Of a DNA stretch of 64,000 bases, positions 27,049-36,780 are shown one piece after another; position 1 is the first letter of the stretch, and each line of letters starts with the position of its first letter. The stretch lies in NCBI GenBank assembly GCA_028280885.1, contig JANQKY010000119.1, positions 41,883 to 105,882 on the forward strand, in the 5' to 3' direction. A model generated the notes under the pieces. That model did no database searches and was not told where the DNA came from. It worked only from the letters and a program-made list of their open reading frames with translations. The position numbers and the translations under genes are program-made. The DNA comes from Tepidamorphus sp. (GTDB lineage: Bacteria; Pseudomonadota; Alphaproteobacteria; Rhizobiales; Tepidamorphaceae).

Positions 27049-27728
27049 CCACCATCACCGGCCACGACGAAACGCTCTTGAACGACCCGACCCGCTGGGC
27101 CTCGCTGACCACCGGCTGCGTGCTCGCCGGCGGGCTGTCGCGGCGGATGGGCGGCGATGAGAAGAGCCTCAAAACGCTACGCGGCGAAGCCATGCTCGCC
27201 CGCGTGATCCGGCGCCTTGAACCCCAGGTCGGCGCCCTTGTGATCAACGCGAACGGCGATCCGAACCGGTTCGGCGCGTTCGGCCTGCCGGTCGTCGAAG
27301 ACCCCGTTCCCGGCCATGCCGGACCGCTTGCCGGCGTCCTCGCCGCGCTGCGCTGGACGGCGGAACACCGGCCGGACGCGCGCTGGGCGGTGACGGTCGC
27401 GACCGATACGCCGTTCTTTCCCGAAGACCTCGTCGCCCGCCTGGTCGGCGCGGCGGGACATCACGAGGCGATGATCGCGCTCGCCAAATCCGGCGACCGG
27501 GTCCACCCGGTGTTCGGGCTGTGGCCGGTGTCGCTCGCCGACGATCTCGAACAGGCGATCCGGGACGATACACGCAAGGTTCTGATGTGGGTCGACCGGC
27601 ATTCGCGCGTCGATGTGGTGTTCAAGGGGCCGGTCATCGACGGCACCGAGATTGACCCCTTCTTCAACGTCAACACGCCCGACGATCTCGCCCTCGCCGA
27701 GGCGCTCGCCGAAGAGCTCGATCCCTGA
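27045..27728 (+). CDS. mobA: MobA, molybdenum cofactor guanylyltransferase
   Basis: MobA transfers GMP from GTP to molybdopterin to make the MGD cofactor used by formate dehydrogenase and the DMSO reductase family. The nucleotide-binding loop LAGGLSRRMGGDEKSL is at about residues 26-41. Later motifs are VVEDPVPGHAGPLAGVLAAL, TVATDTPFFPEDL and FFNVNTPDDLALAE. The size (227 residues) is typical. The ATG overlaps the fdhD stop (ATGA); the end overlaps mobB by one base. Confidence 0.93.
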   Translation: MTTITGHDETLLNDPTRWASLTTGCVLAGGLSRRMGGDEKSLKTLRGEAMLARVIRRLEPQVGALVINANGDPNRFGAFGLPVVEDPVPGHAGPLAGVLAALRWTAEHRPDARWAVTVATDTPFFPEDLVARLVGAAGHHEAMIALAKSGDRVHPVFGLWPVSLADDLEQAIRDDTRKVLMWVDRHSRVDVVFKGPVIDGTEIDPFFNVNTPDDLALAEALAEELDP

Positions 27729-28291
27729 TGGCGGCCAGGGCCCCGGCGGGGACGCCCGCCAAGACGCCCGTCTTCGGCATCACCGGCTGGAAGAATTCCG
27801 GCAAGACGACGCTTACGACGCGCCTGATCGGCGAATTCGTCCGGCGCGGCTATCGGGTCGCCACGGTCAAGCACGCCCATCATGCCTTCGATATCGACGT
27901 GCCGGGCACCGATTCCTTCCGCCACCGCGAGGCCGGCGCATCTGAGGTCGCGGTCGTCTCCGGCGCCCGCGTCGCCCTGATGCAGGAACTGCGCGGTAGC
28001 GAGGAACCAGGTCTCGCCGACATCCTCGACCGGCTCGCGCCCGCCGATCTGGTGCTGATCGAAGGCTACAAGCGCGAGAGACACCTGAAGATTGAATGCC
28101 GCCGGGCCGATGGCGCCCCCGGCAAGGCGCTGGCGCCGGCCGATCCGACGATCCTCGCCATCGCAAGCGATATGTCCGTGGACACGCGGCCGCTCCCGCG
28201 GTTCGATCTTGACGACATCGCCGCAATCGCCGATTTCATTGCCGACACCCTCGGATTGCCGGTCAAAGATGCAAACACCGAAGCTGATTGA
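27728..28291 (+). CDS. mobB: MobB, molybdopterin-guanine dinucleotide biosynthesis adapter
   Basis: A 187-residue P-loop protein. Walker A GWKNSGKTTLTTRLI starts near residue 17. It also has VATVKHAHHAFDID, DSFRHREAGA and the late VLIEGYKRERHLKIE. MobB binds GTP and assists MobA. It overlaps moeA by 23 bases. Confidence 0.92.
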   Translation: MAARAPAGTPAKTPVFGITGWKNSGKTTLTTRLIGEFVRRGYRVATVKHAHHAFDIDVPGTDSFRHREAGASEVAVVSGARVALMQELRGSEEPGLADILDRLAPADLVLIEGYKRERHLKIECRRADGAPGKALAPADPTILAIASDMSVDTRPLPRFDLDDIAAIADFIADTLGLPVKDANTEAD

Positions 28292-29543
28292 CGATTGCTT
28301 CCTGCACGACAAGGACCGGCTGCGCCATGACGAGGCCCTGGCGCTGCTGAAGGGCAGGCTCGCCTGCATCGCCGGGACAGAGACCGTGCCGCTCAGCGAC
28401 GCGAACGGCCGGATCGCCGCCGAGACCGTCTCCGCGCCCCGGCCGGTGCCGGCGGCCGACAATTCCGCCGTCGACGGCTATTGCTTCGCCCATGCCGACT
28501 ATGCCGCGACCGGCGGCTTCTTCCCGCTTGAGGGCCGGATCGCCGCCGGCCATCCAAGCGCCAAACCTCTGCCGGTCGGCGCGGCCGCGCGCATCTTCAC
28601 CGGCGCCGTCATGCCGCCCCGCGCCGATACGATCGCCATGCAGGAGGACTGCGAGCGGCACAGCCAGGATGGCCGGGATTTCGTGGTGATCCCGCCGGGC
28701 CTGAAACAGGGCGCGAACCGGCGCAAGGCCGGCGAGGACCTGACGGCGGGAAGCGCGCTGGTTGCGCCGGGAACCGTGCTGCGGCCGCAGGATATCGGCG
28801 CGGTCGCCTCGACGGGCGCCGGGTCGCTTGGTTGTTATCGAAAGCTCCGCGTCGCGATCCTGTCGACCGGCGACGAGGTTGTCGAGCCCGGCGCGCCGTT
28901 CCGCGCCGGGGCCGTCTACGATTCCAACCGGCCGCTGCTGCAGGCGCTGCTGGCGACCCTGCCCGTCGACATCAGCGATCTGGGCATCATTGCCGACACG
29001 CCGGCGGCCGTGCGGGCGGCCTTGCGGGAGGCGGCGGACCGCCACGACGCGATCCTCACCACCGGCGGCGCCAGCCGCGGCGAGGAGGACCACGTCATCA
29101 CGATGCTGGGCGAACTCGGCAAGCGGCATCTGTGGCAGCTCGCGATCAAGCCGGGCCGGCCGATGATGGTCGGCCAGATCGGCGATTGCGCGGTCCTCGG
29201 CCTGCCCGGCAATCCGGTGGCGGCCTTCGTCTGCTTCCTCCTCTATGTGCGCCAGGCGCTGCTGGCGCTGGCGGGAAGCACCTGGCAGACGCCGCGGCGC
29301 CTCCTGCTGGAAGCCGATTTCGAGATCGCGAAGAAGAAACCCGACCGGCGGGAATTCCTGCGCGGAATGCTGGTCGACGGCGAAGACGGCATCCGGCGCG
29401 TTACGAAATTTCCCCGCGACGGCTCCGGCCTGATCACCTCGCTGCGCGAGGCCGATGGCCTGATCGAGATCCCCGAAGACGTGACGAAGCTTGCCAAAGG
29501 CGATCCGGTCCGCTTCCTGCCCTTCGGCGCGGTGGGTCTATAG
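28269..29543 (+). CDS. moeA: MoeA, molybdopterin molybdenumtransferase
   Basis: MoeA inserts molybdate into adenylated molybdopterin. The 424-residue product has the domain order of the family: the N-terminal linker helix, NSAVDGYCFAHADY, the GAVMPPRADTIAMQEDC barrel, the MogA-like domain with STGDEVVEPG and ILTTGGASRGEEDH, KPGRPMMVG, LGLPGNPVAAFV and a C-terminal beta domain. The start is the ATG at 28269 inside the end of mobB, in another frame; longer upstream frames are shadows of mobB. Confidence 0.93.
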   Translation: MQTPKLIDDCFLHDKDRLRHDEALALLKGRLACIAGTETVPLSDANGRIAAETVSAPRPVPAADNSAVDGYCFAHADYAATGGFFPLEGRIAAGHPSAKPLPVGAAARIFTGAVMPPRADTIAMQEDCERHSQDGRDFVVIPPGLKQGANRRKAGEDLTAGSALVAPGTVLRPQDIGAVASTGAGSLGCYRKLRVAILSTGDEVVEPGAPFRAGAVYDSNRPLLQALLATLPVDISDLGIIADTPAAVRAALREAADRHDAILTTGGASRGEEDHVITMLGELGKRHLWQLAIKPGRPMMVGQIGDCAVLGLPGNPVAAFVCFLLYVRQALLALAGSTWQTPRRLLLEADFEIAKKKPDRREFLRGMLVDGEDGIRRVTKFPRDGSGLITSLREADGLIEIPEDVTKLAKGDPVRFLPFGAVGL

Positions 29544-29548
29544 GGCGG

Positions 29549-30433
29549 TTAGACTTTGGCACCTTTCGACCGGAACGCCGTTGCCAGCAACTCCGGATCG
29601 ATGGAATCCGGCAGCGGCTTGCCGTCGGCATAGCGGTAGAGCACGGCGGAATAGATCCCGCCGAGCGCCGCCGAAACGACCATCAGCAACAGCACCGTGA
29701 TGATGGTTGCGAGGATCAGAACGCCCGCGACGATGCCGCTGCCGGCCGCCCCGCCCGCCAGCATCGCCAGGCCGCCGCCGACGACGATGGTCGCGAAGAT
29801 CATCAGGAAGAAGACGAGCCCGATGCCGGCATTGCCGATCAGGTTCTCGCCGAAGCTGCGGCGCAGCAGGGCCGAACTGCGCTTCACCGCCTCGATCGGC
29901 CCGACCCCGGTCGCCACCATCACCGGCACGGCGAGATAGGTCGCGATCGCCCAGCCGAAGCCGAGCAGCCCCTCAACGATCCGGCCGATGGCGCCGAAGC
30001 GCTCGCCGATGAAGCGCAGGATGACCCCGACGGTCGCCGAGATAACCGCATAGCCGAAAATCGAGCCGATCCGCCCGGCCGCAAGCGCCAGCGCCGAACC
30101 GAGCGTCGGATTGCCGCCGTCGAGCCGCTGCATCGCCGCCCCGACCAGCGCGGTGTTGAAGAAGATGATGACGAAATACTGGATGACGTAGAACACGAAC
30201 AGGCCGGCATAGCCGGCGACCGACATCGCGCTGTCCGGATCCGCCGAGGTCTCGACATCGTGAACGGCGGCCTCGAACACCCCCGTCATCGCCGCCGGCA
30301 CCAGCAGCACGGCCGCGACCAGGATCACGGCGATGCCTGAAAGCACCGGCAGCATCACCAGTTCCCGATCCTGCCGCAGGATCGCCGCGCTCGCCTTCAC
30401 CAGCGCCCAGCTTCTCGAAAAGCGTGCAAACAT
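29549..30433 (-). CDS. Multi-pass membrane protein, DUF6159-like
   Basis: A 294-residue integral membrane protein with about six hydrophobic helices, for example LPVLSGIAVILVAAVLLVPA, YAGLFVFYVIQYFVIIFFN and IVAGVLILATIITVLLLMVV. The family resemblance is to uncharacterised DUF6159 proteins, which begin with a short amphipathic segment (FARFSRSWALVKASAAIL) as here. The ATG at 30433 gives that start. Function unknown. It converges with moeA, only five bases separating the stops. Confidence 0.75.
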   Translation of the reverse strand: MFARFSRSWALVKASAAILRQDRELVMLPVLSGIAVILVAAVLLVPAAMTGVFEAAVHDVETSADPDSAMSVAGYAGLFVFYVIQYFVIIFFNTALVGAAMQRLDGGNPTLGSALALAAGRIGSIFGYAVISATVGVILRFIGERFGAIGRIVEGLLGFGWAIATYLAVPVMVATGVGPIEAVKRSSALLRRSFGENLIGNAGIGLVFFLMIFATIVVGGGLAMLAGGAAGSGIVAGVLILATIITVLLLMVVSAALGGIYSAVLYRYADGKPLPDSIDPELLATAFRSKGAKV

Positions 30434-30519
30434 TCGCGGGCCTCCCCTGCGACAAGGCCGGCACACCGGTCCGGCCCTCATCTCGGGCGGCACTGTCGCG
30501 CAACAATGCTAAGGAAGAT

Positions 30520-31494
30520 TTACAACTGATAGGACCAGTCGACCGGGACGAAGCGGAAGCCGTTCCGCTTGACGACATAGCCGATGCCGGGAAACGGCAG
30601 ATGCATGCCGGCGACCATCAGACGCTCCTTCGCCGCCATTTCGAAGATCCGGCGACGGGTGGCGACGGCCTGTTCGGGAAAGATGTCGAAGGAGATCGAC
30701 CAGTTGGGATGGGGAAACTGGAACACCGCCGAATGGACGATGTCACCCCAGATCAGCAGCCGATCATGCTTCTTGCCGATCATGTAGCCGGTATGCCCGG
30801 GCGTATGACCCGGCAGCGCCAGGGCGGAAATCTCGGGCACGATCTCGCCGTCGGCCTCGATCAGCCGGACGCGCTTGGCATAGGGCGTGCCGGCCGACTG
30901 GGCGGCATCGAAGAAGGGCTGGGCGGAATCCGGCGTCTTGGCGGCGACTTCCGGGCTCATCCAGAAGTCCCAATCGGCCTTGTGCACGACCAGTTCGGCA
31001 TTGGGAAACACCGCCGCCCCGTTCTCGGTGACGAGGCCGCCGACATGGTCGGGATGCATATGGGTGAGCGCGACGATATCGACGGCGGCCGGATCGATGC
31101 CGGCGGCCGTCAGATGCAGCGGCAATTGTCCAAGCGTCGGCCCGAGAAAATCCCGTCCGCCGGCGTCGATCACCATCAGCTTGTCGCTGGTATTGACGAC
31201 ATAGGCGTTGACGGCACCGCGCACGGTCGGCCCGACCGGTACGAAGGCGGCCTTCTGCAGCTTTGCGGCCGATTCCGGCGTGGCATTGGCGAACAGCTCG
31301 ATGCCGAGATCCAGATACCCGTCGAGGATCGCGGTGACCTCGCAGTCACCGACGCCGATGCGGTATATTCCGGGCACCTGCCGGCCGGCCTTCGGCTGCG
31401 CGGCGACCAGCTTGCTGGTCCCTGCAATCGATCCTGCCAGCGACAATCCGGCAAGCGCGCCTGCGCCGAGCACCCTGCGACGGCACAACTCCAT
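30520..31494 (-). CDS. Tat-exported metallo-beta-lactamase-fold hydrolase
   Basis: A 324-residue MBL-fold protein with a twin-arginine signal (CRRRVLGAGALAGLSLAG). The zinc-binding motif THMHPDHVGG is at residues 144-153, LPGHTPGHTGYM supplies the next His, and IWGDIVHS the bridging Asp. The family includes quorum-quenching lactonases and other exported hydrolases, so the substrate is open. Export via Tat suggests it folds with its metal in the cytoplasm before secretion. Confidence 0.88.
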   Translation of the reverse strand: MELCRRRVLGAGALAGLSLAGSIAGTSKLVAAQPKAGRQVPGIYRIGVGDCEVTAILDGYLDLGIELFANATPESAAKLQKAAFVPVGPTVRGAVNAYVVNTSDKLMVIDAGGRDFLGPTLGQLPLHLTAAGIDPAAVDIVALTHMHPDHVGGLVTENGAAVFPNAELVVHKADWDFWMSPEVAAKTPDSAQPFFDAAQSAGTPYAKRVRLIEADGEIVPEISALALPGHTPGHTGYMIGKKHDRLLIWGDIVHSAVFQFPHPNWSISFDIFPEQAVATRRRIFEMAAKERLMVAGMHLPFPGIGYVVKRNGFRFVPVDWSYQL

Positions 31495-31731
31495 AACCTA
31501 ACTCCCCAAAAGCGCATTTGGTCCGCGCCCCGCCGGCGGCAATCTATCACGGTCGGCGGGAATACCGAAACCACCCCGTCGGCCTATATCCGCCAGGCCC
31601 ACACTGGACAGTCACGTCTGCGTTATTCGACCGCGAGACAGGCATAGCGACCGGAAAAATGCCCGACCGTCTCGACATTTGCGCCGTTTTGCGGACAATC
31701 GCCAACACTCTTGCCATTCAACGAGGCCAGC

Positions 31732-32505
31732 ATGCCCTTGCCCTTCTCCGTGGTTGCCGCCGCGTTCGCGCTGTTTCTGACGTCTTCCGCCGTCGCCGAC
31801 GAGGCCGATCCGATCCGAATCGCGACGGAGGGCGCCTACCCGCCATTCAGCTATGTCGACGACGCCGGCACCCTCAAGGGCTTCGATGTGGATATCGCCG
31901 GGGCCTTGTGCAAGGCGATGGAGGCAAAATGTGAAATCGTCGCCGAGGACTGGGAAGATATCATCCCGGCCCTGCTGCACGACGAGGTCGACGCCGTCAT
32001 CGCCTCGATGGCGATAACACCGCAACGCAAGCGCTTCGTCGATTTCGCCGGCCCCTACTACCGCTCCGGTGCGATGTTCGGGACCCGCACCGATTCCGGC
32101 ATCACCGACAGCACGCCGGAAGCCCTCGCCGGCAAGAGCCTGGGCGCCCAGAAGGACACGACCCACGCCCGCTATCTGCAGGAAACCTATCCCGGCTCCG
32201 ACATCCGGCTCTATCCGGACTACCGGCAGGTGGCCGACGATCTCGCCGCGGGCACGCTTGACGCAGCGCTTGCCGACACGATCGTGCTGCACGCCTGGCT
32301 GGAAAACAGCGAGGCCGGCGCCTGCTGCCACGCGATCGGCGAGAAACTGACGGACGAGGCCTTTTTCGGCACCGGGGCGGGCATCGCCATCCGCCACGGC
32401 GACGAGGCACTGAAGGCGAAACTGGACAAGGCGCTTGCGCAAATCCTCGCCGACGGCACCTATGAGGAGATCAACGCGAAATACTTCGCCTTCCCGATCC
32501 GCTGA
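31732..32505 (+). CDS. Periplasmic amino-acid-binding protein (ABC transporter family 3)
   Basis: A 257-residue solute-binding protein with a Sec signal (FSVVAAAFALFLTSSAVA). The family-3 signature region IRIATEGAYPPFSYVDDAGT leads to GFDVDIAGALC. The ligand-binding blocks are IIPALLHDEVDAVIASMAIT and AGKSLGAQKDTTHA. It probably binds basic or polar amino acids (lysine/arginine/ornithine/histidine type). No permease or ATPase lies nearby, so it is an orphan binding protein using a transporter from elsewhere. The ATG at 31732 is preferred over 31711 for signal-peptide shape. Confidence 0.88.
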   Translation: MPLPFSVVAAAFALFLTSSAVADEADPIRIATEGAYPPFSYVDDAGTLKGFDVDIAGALCKAMEAKCEIVAEDWEDIIPALLHDEVDAVIASMAITPQRKRFVDFAGPYYRSGAMFGTRTDSGITDSTPEALAGKSLGAQKDTTHARYLQETYPGSDIRLYPDYRQVADDLAAGTLDAALADTIVLHAWLENSEAGACCHAIGEKLTDEAFFGTGAGIAIRHGDEALKAKLDKALAQILADGTYEEINAKYFAFPIR

Positions 32506-32596
32506 TGGCAGTCAGGGGCAAGGCCGGTTTGGACCCGCTGCTGTCCGGTTCAGCCGAGAGGGGGTTTTTGTCTTCAGCTTGGCCACCCCCTCGGAT

Positions 32597-32866
32597 GTCA
32601 TGCCCGGACGTGTTCCGGGCATCCATGAACACCGCCGTCAGAAGGGGCGCAAGCGACTGTGTTCATGGATTGTCGGGACCAGCCCGGCAATGACACGGAG
32701 AGTAGGTGACGGCGGGACACGACCCTCTCCCTCGTCATCCCGGAAATCGCGATAGCGATTATCCGGATCGGAGAACCCGGGCGGTTCGGAGTTCTCTCGG
32801 CCTCGATATCCAACACCGACACGGGCTCCCCGATCCCGGCTCGGCCTGACGGCCGTCCGGGATGAC
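32597..32866 (+). repeat. Composite palindromic repeat A+B, copy 1
   Basis: Element A (32597-32694) runs from GTCATGCCCGG to CCGGCAATGAC and is a large imperfect palindrome with internal hairpins. After a 39-bp link comes element B (32734-32866), from GTCATCCCGG to CCGGGATGAC. The same A-link-B composite occurs in inverse orientation at 50877-51144. These are dispersed intergenic palindromic repeats of the kind common in Rhizobiales. Confidence 0.8.
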
Positions 32867-32900
32867 GAACGAAAGGGGATATCGTAACGCAACCGCTGAC

Positions 32901-33066
32901 GGGCCCTCACCCGGCTCGCTTTCGCTCGCCACCCTCTCCCGCTAAGGGGAGAGGGTCCGTGCCATACGGCCCGATTCCTGCAAGTGGGGAAGGGGCGTGC
33001 CAATTGGACTCTTACCCTCTCCCCTCGCGGGAGAGGGCGGCCCAAAGGGCCGGGTAAGGGCGCGTC
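32901..33066. repeat. Dispersed palindromic repeat C, copy 1
   Basis: It begins GGGCCCTCACCCGGCTCGC and contains hairpins made of ACCCTCTCCC and GGGAGAGGG. It ends with CGGCCCAAAGGGCCGGG and TAAGGGC. A second copy with the same left and right ends is at 42850-43039. No coding sequence is supported in 32506-33133 besides these repeats. Confidence 0.75.
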
Positions 33067-33133
33067 AGCGCCTGCTGACGAGCCACCGGCCGCAAATCAG
33101 AGCCCCGTCCGAGCCGAACCGGACCGTAGTGGT

Positions 33134-34897
33134 TCAGACCAGCCGGACCACGTCGATCGGGTTCTCCATGCCGCGCAGCAGGTGTTCGCCGATGAACGCG
33201 CCGGGGCCGTCGCCATCATGGGCAGCCTCAGCAAGCGTCCCGCCGGCCAGCGCGATGACGTCCGCCTGCGGGTCGACCGACTTGCCGAGCTGTTCGAGCC
33301 GCGAGGCGATGTTCACCGGCTCGCCGATCACCGTGTAGTTCGTGCGCTGCGGCGAGCCGATCGTGCCGACGATGACCGGCCCGCTATAGACGCCGATGCG
33401 CAGCCTGACGGGAAGGCGTCTCGACCGGTTGTTCTCGCGGATCGCCGCGGCGATGGCGACTGCCGCCCGGCCGGCGCGGGCGGCATGGTCGGGCTGCGCG
33501 TCCGGCGCGCCCCAGAAGGCCATGACGGAATCGCCGATGAACTTGTCGATCGTGCCGCCCTCTCGTTCGACGCAGGCCCCGATCAGGCTGAAATGCTCGT
33601 TCAGAAAGGCCGCCGTCTCCTCCGGTGCCATGCCCTCGGTCGTCGCCGTGTAGCCGACGATATCGGTGAACAGCACGCTGATATCGCGGATTTCCGGATT
33701 GACCTTACCGCCCGCGGCAAGCTGCATCAGCCGCTGCACGAGCGCCCGGGGCACGAAGCGCGAGAAGGCCGACAGGCCGGCGATCGCCGCGTTCAGGGCG
33801 CCATTGGCCTCGTCGATTTCCCGCAGGAAGGATCGCGGCAGACGCTCGGCGGTGTTCAGGTCCAGCGATTTCAACCGCCCGGCGGCATCACTCAACCGAT
33901 GCACCGGACGGGCGATCAGACGTCCCAGCAGCACCGCGAAAATCAGCGAGGCGACCAGCACGCCGGCGGCAACGAGGATCGCGGTGAACAGATGATCCAA
34001 CTGGCTGCCGAAATAGCGTGCCGGCATGAAAACCCCGGCGATGAACGGCGTCTGGGCCTTGGCATCAAGCTGCTTGTAAAGGAATACGGTGCGCTCCGCC
34101 GACCCCGGCATCTGGCTTATATGCCCCGACAGCGGCGGCGGCAGGTCTGAATAGCCGGGCAGTTTCGTCCAGATCGAGGCAAACCGCTCGTCGCCGACCG
34201 TCTCGATGGTCGAGACCTCTCCACTGGTGACCGACGCGGCGCTGTAGGCGACGACGTCGTCCTTGCCAGACAGCACGAAGGCGGCCACCGGCGGCACGAT
34301 CCCGTCGCTGATCTGGCGCGACAGGGCCGCGGCGGCAAAATCGATCCGCACCGCGACCGTTTCGTTCTCCGTTCCCGAGAACCGGTCGACATAGCTGAGC
34401 ACGATCTGCCCGCTCTCGGCATCCGTGCGCGGTGGGAGCCATCCGGTAGCGCCGCCATCGGTCTTCGGCGCTTCACTGAGCGGCACTGGCGCGACGAGGA
34501 TCTGGCCGTTCACGTGTCGCCGCGCCTGCAACGCGGCTTCGCCATCGGACACGACCAGTTCAACGGCATCGGGCAAAGAGGCGAGCGCCCCCTTCAGCGC
34601 GACCCGCGGCATCGTCTCGGTGTCGAAATCGCCCGTGTTGTTGCGGATCGCCGATTCCAGGGCATGGGTCGTGCGCGGCCCCTGGGCCAGGAACTGAGCC
34701 GCCTCCTGGGACGTCCGGCTGAGGAACAACACGCCTTGCTCGCCCATCGATCGCCGCACCGCGTCCTCGGAGGCGCGCACCAGCAGCAGCATCACGCTTC
34801 CCGCGCTGACCAGGACGAACGCGCCGAGGACCAGCACCAGAAACACCGTGATCGGGATCCCCGGCGATCGCTTCGATGTCTTGCGCGTTTCCGTCAC
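33134..34897 (-). CDS. Membrane-bound class III adenylate/guanylate cyclase with HAMP
   Basis: A 587-residue receptor-type cyclase. Helix 1 (ITVFLVLVLGAFVLVSAGSV) and helix 2 (near 310, TAILVAAGVLVASLIFAVLL) flank a periplasmic Cache-like sensor of about 260 residues. A HAMP segment (RLIARPVHRLSDAAGRLKSL) leads to the catalytic domain. Both metal-binding aspartates are present (VLFTDIVGYT and KFIGDSVMAFWG), as are the purine-contacting Lys before FIGD and the transition-state Asn/Arg in VIGEPVNIASRLE. The enzyme should therefore be active and make cAMP. It stands alone between repeats and the adenine deaminase gene. Confidence 0.9.
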   Translation of the reverse strand: MTETRKTSKRSPGIPITVFLVLVLGAFVLVSAGSVMLLLVRASEDAVRRSMGEQGVLFLSRTSQEAAQFLAQGPRTTHALESAIRNNTGDFDTETMPRVALKGALASLPDAVELVVSDGEAALQARRHVNGQILVAPVPLSEAPKTDGGATGWLPPRTDAESGQIVLSYVDRFSGTENETVAVRIDFAAAALSRQISDGIVPPVAAFVLSGKDDVVAYSAASVTSGEVSTIETVGDERFASIWTKLPGYSDLPPPLSGHISQMPGSAERTVFLYKQLDAKAQTPFIAGVFMPARYFGSQLDHLFTAILVAAGVLVASLIFAVLLGRLIARPVHRLSDAAGRLKSLDLNTAERLPRSFLREIDEANGALNAAIAGLSAFSRFVPRALVQRLMQLAAGGKVNPEIRDISVLFTDIVGYTATTEGMAPEETAAFLNEHFSLIGACVEREGGTIDKFIGDSVMAFWGAPDAQPDHAARAGRAAVAIAAAIRENNRSRRLPVRLRIGVYSGPVIVGTIGSPQRTNYTVIGEPVNIASRLEQLGKSVDPQADVIALAGGTLAEAAHDGDGPGAFIGEHLLRGMENPIDVVRLV

Positions 34898-34953
34898 GAT
34901 GGCATCCGCCGGCTACCCCGTCCGATCCGCTGGCCAATTCACGATACGACCGG

Positions 34954-36750
34954 TCACGATACGATCAACTCCGTCATCCTGAACGCCGTCACGTCGACGA
35001 GCCCCATGTCCGAGATCCGCAATTCCGGGATCACCACCAGCGCCAGCAGCGAATGCTGCATGAAGGCGTTGTTGAGGGTGCAGCCGCAGGCCCGCATCGC
35101 CGCCCCCATCGCCTCCGCCTTTTCCGCCACGATCTCGGCATGTTCATTCGACATCAGCCCGGCGATCGGCAGTTCGACGACCGCCAGTTCCTTCCCGCCC
35201 GAAAAGACCGCGATGCCGCCGCCCATCTCAGCCACCCGGTTCGCCGCCCGCGCCATGTCGGCCTTGTCCGTGCCCACCACGATCATGTGATGGCTGTCAT
35301 GGGCAACGGTGCTCGCGACCGCGCAGGGCACGGTATAGCCGAAGCCCGACACCAGGCCGTTCACCACGTCGCCGGTCGCCCGGTGCCGCTCCACCAGCGC
35401 GATCTGGCAGACATCCTGCGCCCGGTCGCCTTCAACCAGACCATCACGGACGGCCACCGTCCGTTCGAGCGCCCTGGTCGGGGCCTGGTTCTCGACGACG
35501 CCGATAACGCGTGCGGTGACCCGTTCGGCGCCGGCGGGCGCTGGAATGTCGAAATCCTCAGGCCTGAGCGCGTGGCCGAGCTTCACCGTATCGGTGGCGA
35601 AGTCGGGATAGGCATAGGGCGCGATATCGATCGAAAGACGGCCCGCCTCGGCGACCACGTCGCCGCGGGCGATCACCATGTCGATGGGCAGGCTCGGCAG
35701 ATCGGTCGTCAGAATGACATCGGCGCGCCGGCCCGGCGCGATCGAGCCCAGTTCCCGTTCCAGGCCAAAATGCGTTGCCGTGTTGATCGTCGCCATCTGG
35801 AGCGCCACCAGCGGATTGAGCCCCTGGGCGATCGCGTGCCGCACCACCCGGTTCATATGCCCCTCGCCGACGATCGTGCCGGAATGGCTGTCGTCGGTGC
35901 ACAGGATGAAATTGCGCGGATCGAGCCCCAGCTCGGTGACCGCCCTCACCTGCTCGGCAACGTCATACCAGGCCGAGCCGAGCCGCAGCATCGCGCGCAT
36001 GCCCTGGCGGACGCGGGCAACGGCGTCCTCCAGCCGCGTGCCCTCGTGGTCGTCGGCCGGGCCGCCGGCGACATAGCCGTGGAACAGGGCGCCGAGATCG
36101 GGCGAGGCGAAATGGCCGCCGACGGTCTTGTGGACGGCCATCGTCTCGGCGATCTCGCCGAGCATCTTCGCATCGCCCGTGGCGACGCCCGGAAAGTTCA
36201 TCACCTCGCCAAGCCCGACGATTCCCGGCCACTGCATCGCCTCGGCGACGTCTTCCGGGCCGATTTCCGCGCCCGCCCGCTCCAGCCCCGGCGCGCTCGG
36301 TACGCAACTCGGCATCTGGACGAACACGTTGGCGGGCGCCTCCATCGCCTCGTCATGCATCAGCCGGACGCCCTCCAGGCCGAGCACGTTGGCGATCTCG
36401 TGCGGATCGATGAACATCGTCGTCGTGCCGTGCGGCAGCACCGCGCGGACGAATTCGGTGACGGTGATCATGCCGCTTTCCACATGCATGTGTCCGTCGC
36501 ACAGGCCGGGAACCAGATAGGCGCCGTCGGCCTCGATCACGCGTGTCGCCTCGCCGATTGCGTGACCAGCATTGTCGCCGACATAGGCGAAGCGGCCGGC
36601 CGCAATGGCGATGTCGGTCGATGGCAGGATCTCCCGCGAGTGCACGTTAACGAGCCGCCCGCCGCGAATGACGGTATCGGCGGGCGACCGGCCCGTCGCG
36701 ACATCGATCAGCCGCGGCGCGACCTGGCTCCAGGAGGGAAATGCCGGCAT
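34954..36750 (-). CDS. ade: Adenine deaminase
   Basis: A 598-residue amidohydrolase that converts adenine to hypoxanthine. Metal-binding and signature motifs are GLCDGHMHVESGMITVTEF, FIDPHEIANVLG, the CTDDSHSGTIVGEGHMN catalytic region and the C-terminal DSHHMIVVGTD. The length and order match bacterial AdeC/Ade. Its 5' side holds a 30-bp tandem repeat shared with the divergent dehydrogenase gene. Confidence 0.93.
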   Translation of the reverse strand: MPAFPSWSQVAPRLIDVATGRSPADTVIRGGRLVNVHSREILPSTDIAIAAGRFAYVGDNAGHAIGEATRVIEADGAYLVPGLCDGHMHVESGMITVTEFVRAVLPHGTTTMFIDPHEIANVLGLEGVRLMHDEAMEAPANVFVQMPSCVPSAPGLERAGAEIGPEDVAEAMQWPGIVGLGEVMNFPGVATGDAKMLGEIAETMAVHKTVGGHFASPDLGALFHGYVAGGPADDHEGTRLEDAVARVRQGMRAMLRLGSAWYDVAEQVRAVTELGLDPRNFILCTDDSHSGTIVGEGHMNRVVRHAIAQGLNPLVALQMATINTATHFGLERELGSIAPGRRADVILTTDLPSLPIDMVIARGDVVAEAGRLSIDIAPYAYPDFATDTVKLGHALRPEDFDIPAPAGAERVTARVIGVVENQAPTRALERTVAVRDGLVEGDRAQDVCQIALVERHRATGDVVNGLVSGFGYTVPCAVASTVAHDSHHMIVVGTDKADMARAANRVAEMGGGIAVFSGGKELAVVELPIAGLMSNEHAEIVAEKAEAMGAAMRACGCTLNNAFMQHSLLALVVIPELRISDMGLVDVTAFRMTELIVS

Positions 36751-36780
36751 CGGCCTGTCTCCATTGATCTCAAAGGCCCG

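Noticed and set aside
28832..30340. 502-codon plus-strand frame spanning moeA end and the membrane protein
   Set aside because: It is out of frame with moeA and antisense to the DUF6159-like gene.
32605..33045. Small frames within the repeat region
   Set aside because: They are made of the palindromic repeats and recur only because the repeats recur.
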